From Chloroflexota bacterium (GTDB lineage: Bacteria; Chloroflexota; Dehalococcoidia; SAR202; UBA11138): a stretch of DNA of 22,086 nt. Positions 15,176 to 22,086 of the stretch are shown here, in pieces (within the stretch, counting starts at the first letter, position 1; every line of letters begins with the position of its first letter). The notes below the pieces were generated by a model that saw nothing but the letters and a program-made list of their open reading frames with translations, was not told the origin of the DNA and did not search any database. Location of the stretch: NCBI GenBank assembly GCA_022566975.1, contig JADFHV010000002.1, positions 1 through 22,086 on the forward strand. Direction: 5' to 3'. The position numbers and the translations under genes were made by a program.

Positions 15176-15991
15176 TCAGCCCAGCCGCATCCCCGCGTCG
15201 GTCCAGGCCTGCGCCACATCGATGCAACGCATGAAGTCCACGTCAGAGTGCCCTTTGATGTACTTGATGAGACGCTCCAGCACCATCATCTTCGCCAGCC
15301 TGCCGGTGACCTGAGGATGCATGGTCAGGATGAAGGCGCTCCCGTACTGGTATGCGCCGTCGAACTCCCACTCCCAGGCCTTGTAGACGTCCTCGGGGGT
15401 GTTCATCGAGCCCGCGCCCCGGGCGAAGGCGAAGTAGTGCGCGTCGTCGAGGCCCCAGTCTACGGGAATCTCAACCAGCCGTCCATTGGGCGTCTCAACG
15501 AAGTGGGGCGCATCGTGGTCCATGAGACTGGAGTCATACACGAACCCGCGTTCGGCCAGGAACCCTAGCGAGTGCTCGCTCAAGTCCCAGGACGGGGACC
15601 GGTAGCCCTGGGGACGCTGGCCCGTAATACCCTCCAGGATCTCGGTCCCCCTGTCCAGGATCTCTGCCTCCTCCCGAGGCTCCAGAGACGCCGGGGGCTC
15701 GTGCATGTACCCGTGGTGTCCGACCTCGTGCCCGCGTCGCACTATGTCGCGGACCGTGTCCTCGTTGCGCTCGGCGATGTAGCCGGGGATGAAGAACGTG
15801 GCTGGCAGATCATACCTGTCGAGCAGGTCGAGGACCCGGAAAACGCCCACGTTAGGGCCGAACTCCGCCCTTGATAGCGCCGTTGGTCGCACGGCCGCCC
15901 CGGGGTCGCGATTCAAGAGTGCAGACACGCCGTCCAGGTCGAAGGACAGCATCACCACGCATTTCGTCTTTCCAGGCCATATCCCGGACAT
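15176..15991 (-). CDS. Polysaccharide deacetylase family protein (NodB homology)
   Basis: A 271-residue protein with the NodB homology domain. The metal-site motifs are visible: D18 and D20 in SFDLDGVS, and H93 and H97 in GHHGYMHEPP. YRSPSWDLSEHS is motif 3, and LTMHPQVTGR near the end supplies the second catalytic His. The overall style fits the HpPgdA-like group, which includes peptidoglycan deacetylases but also cyclic imide hydrolases and allantoinase-type enzymes, so the substrate may not be a polysaccharide. There is no signal peptide, which argues for a cytoplasmic small-molecule substrate. ATG 15991 is chosen because GGAGG lies seven bases upstream. The GTG at 15997 would be too close to that site. 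It is the first gene of a pair with the CocE hydrolase. Confidence 0.87.
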   Translation of the reverse strand: MSGIWPGKTKCVVMLSFDLDGVSALLNRDPGAAVRPTALSRAEFGPNVGVFRVLDLLDRYDLPATFFIPGYIAERNEDTVRDIVRRGHEVGHHGYMHEPPASLEPREEAEILDRGTEILEGITGQRPQGYRSPSWDLSEHSLGFLAERGFVYDSSLMDHDAPHFVETPNGRLVEIPVDWGLDDAHYFAFARGAGSMNTPEDVYKAWEWEFDGAYQYGSAFILTMHPQVTGRLAKMMVLERLIKYIKGHSDVDFMRCIDVAQAWTDAGMRLG

Positions 15992-16036
15992 GCTCACGCC
16001 TCCTCTGGGGATGCCACCGCACCGGCGACGACGACG

Positions 16037-19000
16037 CTACCGCACGGATACGTATTTGAGCTTGGTGACAATCATGGGCGTCAGGACGTAGCCCTTGATG
16101 TACGGCTTGATAAGCACGTGCCGTTCCGCAGGGTGCCATAGCGGGAGCCAAGGGGCGTCGTTCACTATCATCCGCTCGGCTATTCGGTACAAGTCGATCC
16201 GCTTAAACGTGTCCGGTTCGACGCGGGCTTTTTCGAGGAGCTCGTCCACGACCGGGTTGGAGTATCCACCGTGGTTGACGCTGCTCTCGGTGTGGAAGAG
16301 GATATCCAGGAAGTCCTGCGGGTCAAGATAGTCTGCCTCCCACCCGAGTCCGGCGAACGCCTGAAAGACGGCGCGATTGAGCCCCTCCAGATAGGTAGGC
16401 CAGTCGACCTGCTGGATCTCGACCTCAACGCCCAGGGTCTCCCTCCACATCTCCAGGACGATCTCCAGGTCGACGCCGAGAGCCCCACCGGTACCGGGAA
16501 TCGTTAGGATGATCGCCGGCCGCGTGCTTGGGTCTGCGTAGGCCGACTCCTCCAGGAGCCTCCTGGCCAGATCAGGGTCGTACCTCAGGCCGCTGAGGCC
16601 CGAGTTATACGCTGGAAACCCGGGAGGCAGGATCCCATAGGCCGGCTTGACCAGACCCGACAGCGCCTCACCGGCAATCAGCTCCTTGTCCACCGCGTGG
16701 TTGAGCGCCCTCCGGAAATTCACGTCATCGAACGGAGGCATGCTCGTGTTAAAGCCGATATAGGAAACGCTGAATCCGGGCGGCCTTAAAGCCAGCTCTC
16801 CGTTCAGCGGATGATTTGGGTCCAGGACCCGCTCGAGGTCGAAGGTCCCCACATCGGTGATGTCAATCTCGTCGTTCTCGTACATGGCCATGGCCTGGCC
16901 CCCGGCGAGATTAAATACGACGGTGTCGAGCTCTGGCCGCCCCAGATAGTAGCCGTCGTTGGCCTCGAGGACGATGCGCTCGCCCCTGACGTACTCCTTG
17001 AGCTTGAACGGCCCGGCCCCGTTGGGCTTGTCGAACCAGGTGCGGCCGCCGCTCTCGACGTTTTCGCGGTCTAGGACGTACGCGGTAGGATAGGTCATCT
17101 TGGCCAGGAAGTAGGCCTTCGGTGCGTCGATCATGATCTGGAGGGTACGGTCGTCGATGACCCTGATGCCGCTGATATCAGTCGCTTCGCCGTCGAACAC
17201 GGCCTGGGCTCCCACGATGTCGTTGAGGTAGGTGTCGGCGACCGGCGAACCGGTCTCGGGCCGGGCGGCTCGCTCCAGGGACCACTTGAAGTCCTGTGCC
17301 CTGATGGGTTTGCCGTTGTGGAACCGGGCGTTGGGCCTCAGGTAGAAGGTATAGACAAGTCCGTCTTCGCTTATGTCCCAGCGCTCGGCGATGTCGGGCA
17401 CCAGCACCAGGCCGGTGTCGAGGGCTACCAGTCCGCTGAAAATCTCCACCAGGACGCCCCTTGACGCCGTGTCGGTGGCCATGTGAGGGTCCAGCGTCAC
17501 CGGCTCGGTCCACAGTCTACGGAAGACGGTTACGGCCGGTGCCACCGGCGCAGCTGGAGCCGCGGTAGCTACCGCAACTGGTGTCGGCGCAGCTGGAGCC
17601 GCGGCCACCGCCGCAACAGGCGCCAGCGGCGTGGGGACAGGAGCCGGTGCGGCCGCGACGGCCTCCACGATGGTTATTGTTCTGATTGCGTCACCGGGGG
17701 TCGTGGCGCGGCTCGGATCGCGAGGAGTGATGGCTAGGACGACCTCCATCCCTCCGATGACCTTGCCGAACACCGCGTGGCACGACACCCCACGGCTCGC
17801 GCAGCTCTTGGCCGAGCCGTCCGGGTTGAACGCGTCGAGGGTCGGGGCCGGCACGAAGGTGATGAAGAACTGGCTGCCGTTGGTGTTGGGGCCCGAGTTA
17901 GCCATTGAGAGTATCCCAGCGCCGTCGTGGCGAAGGCTCGGGTGAAACTCGTCTTCGAAGCGGTATCCTGGATTCCCGGTCCCGGTGCCGGTGGGGTCGC
18001 CCCCCTGGGCCATAAAGCCGGGAATCACCCTGTGGAACGTCACACCATCGTAAAACCCTTCCCGAGCCAGGAAGATGAAGTTGTTCACGGTGACCGGGAC
18101 TTCCTTGGCGAATAGCTCGATGACGATCTCTCCGCCGCTCTCCATCGAAATGATGGCCACGTACCCCTTGTTGGGGTCGATCATCATCGGAGGAGGAGCG
18201 GCGTAGACTTCTCGCTCGACGAGCCTGCCCGCCGCGGGAGCGGGGGTAGGAACAGGGACGGGTTGAACAACTACCTCCCGGACCGCAACGGCTGGCACCT
18301 CTTCCTCTTCCTGTTCTTCATCCCCGATGAACACAAGCGCGCCAGATGTCGTATCGATCTCTACGAGACCCTCGTCCACCCTCCCGCTTACGACCACCAG
18401 TGACTGGTCCACCTCCACCCGAAGCCCATCCAGCGCGTCCTCCACGTCGTCCCTTACCTCATCCTCCGCCTCCTCCGCCGCGTCCTCGCTCCGGAAGAGG
18501 TAGGCGTACGTCACGAACGTTTCGCCCCTTTCCACCCTGGAACCCGCTCCCCATGTCCTGCACCGCCGGTACCGGCACCTCGTATCTATGGTGTAGACCA
18601 GCGTCTCCCCGAGGGCCTCTACGATAGCCAGGACCTCCTCGTCTTGGGCCACGGCCCGCTCACCCTCCCTGAAGACGTCGATCGCCCGGTCGACGCGGTC
18701 ATCCTCCCCCAGCACGATAACGTCGTCGGCAACAAAGGCTACCGACAGCTCTATGCGGCTGTTCCTCCATACGCCGACCTCAAGGTACGGCCTCTCCCTG
18801 AACCGGTCGTCCTCCAGTGAGGCCTGCACATCCTCGGCGACGAACTGCCCCCGAAGGACCACCAGGGCGTCCCTGCTATCGGGATCGGCCACTAGGATCG
18901 CCGACATGTCCCTGAGGTCGATGCCCCAGTCCCTCAGCTCAAGCTCTCCCAGTAGGAGGCTGATCTGTTCGACCAGGTCGTCCAGATCAACGGCCCTCAG

Positions 19001-19153
19001 GCCGTCCACGTCCGCCAACGTGTACACGTCGGCGTCGCGAGGCACCAGTTGGAGCAGGCTCTCCACGCTGGGTTGGCTGGCCTTGCCCCCGCAGACAGCA
19101 ACCAGTCCCATCGTCAGAAAGGCAAGGACAAGGAAAATAGTGGGGCGCATCAT
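16037..19153 (-). CDS. Exported lipoprotein: novel N-domain + cyclophilin + SBP_bac_5 fusion
   Basis: A 1038-residue protein in three parts. An N-terminal signal segment ([16 protein letters not shown]...) ends at C21 in VAVCGG, a lipobox-like but atypical site (Val at -1). Residues about 25-290 form an acidic domain I cannot name. It has the style [16 protein letters not shown]...[17 protein letters not shown]. After a Glu/Pro-rich linker comes a cyclophilin-type prolyl isomerase (about 325-496) with catalytic R375, F380, Q383 and SQFFITF. A Pro/Ala linker with a duplicated 39-base unit follows. Residues about 540-1038 are a Family 5 oligopeptide/nickel solute-binding protein ([57 protein letters not shown]). 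No ABC permease or ATPase gene is adjacent. A good promoter lies upstream. The reading frame is open throughout. Confidence 0.92.
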   Translation of the reverse strand: MMRPTIFLVLAFLTMGLVAVCGGKASQPSVESLLQLVPRDADVYTLADVDGLRAVDLDDLVEQISLLLGELELRDWGIDLRDMSAILVADPDSRDALVVLRGQFVAEDVQASLEDDRFRERPYLEVGVWRNSRIELSVAFVADDVIVLGEDDRVDRAIDVFREGERAVAQDEEVLAIVEALGETLVYTIDTRCRYRRCRTWGAGSRVERGETFVTYAYLFRSEDAAEEAEDEVRDDVEDALDGLRVEVDQSLVVVSGRVDEGLVEIDTTSGALVFIGDEEQEEEEVPAVAVREVVVQPVPVPTPAPAAGRLVEREVYAAPPPMMIDPNKGYVAIISMESGGEIVIELFAKEVPVTVNNFIFLAREGFYDGVTFHRVIPGFMAQGGDPTGTGTGNPGYRFEDEFHPSLRHDGAGILSMANSGPNTNGSQFFITFVPAPTLDAFNPDGSAKSCASRGVSCHAVFGKVIGGMEVVLAITPRDPSRATTPGDAIRTITIVEAVAAAPAPVPTPLAPVAAVAAAPAAPTPVAVATAAPAAPVAPAVTVFRRLWTEPVTLDPHMATDTASRGVLVEIFSGLVALDTGLVLVPDIAERWDISEDGLVYTFYLRPNARFHNGKPIRAQDFKWSLERAARPETGSPVADTYLNDIVGAQAVFDGEATDISGIRVIDDRTLQIMIDAPKAYFLAKMTYPTAYVLDRENVESGGRTWFDKPNGAGPFKLKEYVRGERIVLEANDGYYLGRPELDTVVFNLAGGQAMAMYENDEIDITDVGTFDLERVLDPNHPLNGELALRPPGFSVSYIGFNTSMPPFDDVNFRRALNHAVDKELIAGEALSGLVKPAYGILPPGFPAYNSGLSGLRYDPDLARRLLEESAYADPSTRPAIILTIPGTGGALGVDLEIVLEMWRETLGVEVEIQQVDWPTYLEGLNRAVFQAFAGLGWEADYLDPQDFLDILFHTESSVNHGGYSNPVVDELLEKARVEPDTFKRIDLYRIAERMIVNDAPWLPLWHPAERHVLIKPYIKGYVLTPMIVTKLKYVSVR
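17546..17623 (-). repeat. Imperfect 39-bp tandem repeat in the linker of the fusion gene
   Basis: GGCGCAGCTGGAGCCGCGG occurs at 17547-17565 and again at 17586-17604, exactly 39 bases (13 residues) apart. The flanking bases are also similar. It encodes a Pro/Ala-rich spacer between the cyclophilin and solute-binding domains. Confidence 0.7.
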
Positions 19154-19224
19154 GACCACTTCAGGCCGAGCTTGAACAACGGCTGGCGGGCGCTAAATCG
19201 GGAGGGAAGGCCCTTTCCGGGCGG

Positions 19225-19253
19225 ATGATACGGCCCGTAAGGTCGGAAGTCAA
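19225..19253 (-). promoter_or_regulatory. Sigma-70-type promoter for the fusion lipoprotein gene
   Basis: On the minus strand TTGACT (19253-19248), a 17-base spacer and TATCAT (19230-19225) match the consensus well (five of six each). The site lies in the 144-base gap between the fusion gene and the FG-GAP gene upstream. Transcription would start near 19218, about 65 bases before the ATG. It suggests the fusion gene is transcribed on its own. Confidence 0.55.
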
Positions 19254-19297
19254 TCAAGCGGTCTCCAAGGCCGCAACCGGACGGCTCGGCTTCCGCG

Positions 19298-21254
19298 CTA
19301 CCGCTCCTCTATCTCGATGAGGGAGTTGACGCTGATGGGTCCGGGTACTACCTGCCGTCGCCCGGACGGCCAGAGTATCTCGACGCGATCGACGGACTCG
19401 GAGCCGTCGAGTCCGAAATAGAGCGGGAGGAGGCTCTGAGAGAGGTATCCCGATTTCCCGTCGTGGACCCTGGTGTAGGTCGCGGAGCCCGTCCAGACCC
19501 TAACCGTCGCGCCCAGCCCGTCCCTGTTCGACTCGGTGCCGATAAGCCTGACCTTGAGAAAGCGCACCTCCTTCCGTTGGCTCAGGTCACTGATCAACAC
19601 CATAGGCTCGGAGTTGAAGTCATTCGTGACGATGTCCAGGTCCCCGTCGTTATCCAGGTCGAATATCACCGAAGAGCGCGAGCCCAAGGCTCCCCAGACG
19701 ATGAACCGGCCGTCCCGGTCCTCACAGTGCGGGTTCTCCAAGACCTCACCGGTACAGTCGATCTCGAACCATGGGGCGGCGGTCCGGCCGTCGCGGCGCG
19801 GCTCCACTCCCAGGATGAACTCGCTGTCGCGAAACGCCCTGCCTCGGTCGTTCAGGAGCACCGAGTTGACACCGTACCGGAAGGGGTAGTTCATGCTGGA
19901 GGTGATAAACACATCCTCGTAGCCGTCGGCATTGAGGTCGCCGACGCTGAGTCCCCACGGCCAGTAGTTCTCTGTCCCGATCTGGTCCGAGACCTCCTCG
20001 AACCGTCCATCGCCCTGGTTCTCGTAGAACGCGTTTCCAAAGATGCTGGCGCCACCGCTGCTCAGAAACTCCTCGGTGTACTTGACGCAGGACTTCAGCT
20101 TCTCTCGCTCGGGGCCGATGTCTTCGCTCATATCCGAGTGCATGTCGGTGATGAAGATATCCATGTCTCCGTCGTTGTCGTAGTCGAAGGACTTGATGCC
20201 CATGGCACCCCAGGGCGTCTTGGGAAAGACGCTCCGGCTCCTCTCCACGAAACGCTCTCCTCGTACGTTCTCGTAGTACCGGTCGTTGCCTTGCATGTCC
20301 AGCACATACAGGTCCGGCCAACCGTCCTCGTTGACGTCCAGCGGGCTGGCGTCGCCCGACCAACCGGTGTCCTGAAGGCCCATCTCCTCGGACACATCGA
20401 CGAAACGGCCATCGCCGACATTCTTGAAGAGAATGCTCTGCTCGAGCCGGTCCGGCTTCAAGGTGCCCTTCGAAGGCGTCAGGGTATCCGAGATAGCACA
20501 CGTACTGGACGGCGTCGTGCCGAATGGTGGCGTCGTTCGTCACGTCGACCAGTGTATCCCGCGTGTACTCCCCCACATTGGTCAAGAACAGGTCCAACAG
20601 CCCGTCGCGGTTGAAGTCGAAGAAGACAGCACTGGAGGAGTGCCCCTGATAGAAGAGACCGGACCGGGCCGAGACGTCCTCGAACCTCCCGGCGCCGTCG
20701 TTTAGAAACAGGAAATTGCCGCTGCGGACCGTGGTGACGTAAAGGTCCGGGTCGCCGTCGTTGTCGATATCGGCGAAGGAGGCGGCCACCGACGTTGGGT
20801 CGGTTAGCGCGACCCCGGCAGCCTCGGAGATGTCCTCGAACTTGCCCTCGCCCAGGTTCCTCCAGAGCTGGTTGCCGCCGACCTGGTTGACGAAGTAGAT
20901 ATCGTAGAGACCGTCGCCATCCACGTCTGCGACGGCGACGCCGCTCCCGTGATCGTAGTGGACCTGCTTGTAGAACCTGCCCCCGTCGTCTGTCATCCGG
21001 TGCCGGAACAGGATACCGCTCTCCACGATCCGGTCGGTAAAACCGAAGTCATGGAACACTCCAAGAGCTTCCGCACTGTCGAGCTGCCCTCGTCTCCGAC
21101 TCTCCAGCCACGCGGGGCTGTCGGCGTCGGACGGAAAGACGATCTCGCGCACATCGGCCTCGCCGTCGCCGCATGACACGACGGCCATGACGGCGCCCGC
21201 CGCCCCAACGGAGAGAAGGACGGCCAGGCCACGGGATGCCAGCATCTTTATCAT
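19298..21254 (-). pseudogene. FG-GAP/VCBS repeat and ASPIC/UnbV (CRTAC1-like) lipoprotein, frameshifted
   Basis: Two overlapping frames together give one protein of about 650 residues. The first (from ATG 21254) has a signal peptide ending AVMAVVSC (lipoprotein-like) and the repeats DVDGDGLYDIYF, DIDNDGDPDLYV and DFNRDGLLDLFL. It loses sense after YPDAFEG near 20470. The second frame continues naturally with TLKPDRLEQSILFKNVGDG, then DVNEDGWPDLYV, DYDNDGDMDIFI, DLNADGYEDVFI and DLDNDGDLDIV. It ends in the ASPIC/UnbV domain (LGATVRVWTGS, YLSQSLLPLYFGLDG, VEILWPSGRRQ). One extra C in CCC at 20466-20468 explains the shift. The Asp-rich loops bind calcium in beta-propeller repeats. The role is probably extracellular adhesion or binding; the ligand is unknown. 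The frameshift may be real or an assembly error. Confidence 0.85.
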
Positions 21255-21394
21255 GGTTGCAGATAGGATAGTATCTAGCAGAGGATGACCCTTCCGCCAT
21301 CGTACTCGATAGGTTTACGCTAGGCCAAAAGTAAGGGTAGACGCCTCAAGCGGCGCCAAGGGCCGTCTGCCACGCGAACCCAAGGCGTCACGGG

Positions 21395-22086
21395 TTACCT
21401 CTGGGCGGCAGGCTGACTCCCGGACTCAGGATCAGACCTCACCTTGGATACCGGGGAGAGCATCAGCCAGATTCCCGCTGCCGAGCCAAAGGACGCGCCC
21501 GCAGCCAAAGCCCATCTAACACCGACCGTTTCGGCAAGAAGTCCGGCCAACAGGGACCCAACGAGCAGGCCACTAAGCTCGATGACCCTCATACTGGCAT
21601 TCACCCTTCCAAGCATCCGAGGGGACGCGATCCCCTGTCGGAGGCTGACCTCGTTGATCTCATATACGGCCAGGCCGAAGTCAGAGAGCTGAGCAGCAAC
21701 CAGAAATGCCCCGGCCAGCAGCAATAGGCCCCGAGCCAGAGGGATCAGAAACGACGAGAGACCGCCCAGCAGGAGCCCCATGGCGAGAGTCCTGCCCAGT
21801 CCGAAACGCGGCGCAATCCTGCCTGTGCCCAGCGCGCCCAGGACGGCCGCCGCGCCGCCTACGGCGAATATGGTCCCCAGCACGCCCGGCGCGAAGCCCA
21901 GAGTCTTGATGCCATAAATGACTATGAGGGCACCAAAGATACCATCGCCCAGGCCCGACACCCCCTTTCCCACTGCCAGGGCGCGCAGAATCGAGTCACT
22001 CCAAAGGTGCCCTAGACCTGCCACGATCTCACGTCGGAGGTCCGTCGGCACCTCCGGCGGCGGGGGCGAGGCCTCACGAGAGCGAA
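21395..22086 (-). CDS. MFS transporter, C-terminal half (partial at window end)
   Basis: The frame is open to the window edge, so the 5' part is missing. The visible part begins with a Pro-rich loop and then REIVAGLGHLWSDSILRALAVGKGVSGLGDGIFGALIVIYG. This is the typical central cytoplasmic loop and helix 7 of the MFS_3 group (EntS and macrolide-efflux-like exporters). About six hydrophobic segments follow, including LLGRVNASMRVIELSGLLVGSLLAGLLAETVGVRWAL, whose RVNASMR phrase is common in this family. It ends with a short polar tail. An in-frame GTG at 22051 should not be taken as the real start. The likely role is drug or siderophore-type efflux, with the substrate unknown. The 140-base gap to the FG-GAP gene shows no clear element. 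Confidence 0.82.
   Translation of the reverse strand, partial: RSREASPPPPEVPTDLRREIVAGLGHLWSDSILRALAVGKGVSGLGDGIFGALIVIYGIKTLGFAPGVLGTIFAVGGAAAVLGALGTGRIAPRFGLGRTLAMGLLLGGLSSFLIPLARGLLLLAGAFLVAAQLSDFGLAVYEINEVSLRQGIASPRMLGRVNASMRVIELSGLLVGSLLAGLLAETVGVRWALAAGASFGSAAGIWLMLSPVSKVRSDPESGSQPAAQR

Overview
The window looks like a chromosomal segment from a GC-rich bacterium. The gene set (B12-dependent acyl-CoA mutase with a MeaB-like GTPase, two-subunit 2-oxoacid dehydrogenase E1, DUF1028 protein, CocE hydrolase next to a polysaccharide deacetylase, Family 5 solute-binding lipoprotein, FG-GAP/UnbV lipoprotein) and the GTCATTCTGAG...GAAGAATCT type intergenic palindromes resemble Chloroflexota such as Dehalococcoidia/SAR202. 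That placement is an inference from gene families and style, not from a marker gene. No phage, CRISPR, insertion sequence or plasmid functions were seen.

Layout. 1-63: 3' part of a tRNA-Trp-like gene, cut by the window edge and irregular. 182-2111 (+): MFS transporter and a uridine-kinase-like P-loop protein. 2168-3726 (-): a VTT-domain membrane protein coupled by a GTGA overlap to a PAP2 phosphatase, plausibly a lipid-carrier recycling pair. 3833-4540 (-): DUF1028 protein. 4674-6335 (+): acyl-CoA synthetase. 6343-6613: two copies of a 103-bp hairpin-forming repeat. 6636-9496 (-): MeaB-like GTPase and acyl-CoA mutase, overlapping by ATGA. 9709-11710 (+): E1 alpha and beta of a branched-chain-type 2-oxoacid dehydrogenase. 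11724-12689 (-): homocysteine S-methyltransferase family protein. 12884-13384 (+): ASCH-domain protein. 13449-15991 (-): CocE-type serine hydrolase and polysaccharide deacetylase. 16037-19153 (-): a very unusual lipoprotein-cyclophilin-SBP_bac_5 fusion. 19298-21254 (-): frameshifted FG-GAP/UnbV (CRTAC1-like) lipoprotein. 21395-22086 (-): C-terminal half of another MFS transporter, cut by the window edge.

How genes may work together. The mutase has Phe and Gln at the two positions that distinguish isobutyryl-CoA mutase from methylmalonyl-CoA mutase. With the neighbouring E1 subunits (2-oxoisovalerate to isobutyryl-CoA, if branched-chain type) and the acyl-CoA synthetase (acid activation), 4674-11710 reads as a possible valine/isobutyrate-to-butyryl-CoA module. 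Its GTPase lacks the NKxD guanine-specificity motif. The strongest single oddity is the 1038-residue three-part exported fusion at 16037-19153.
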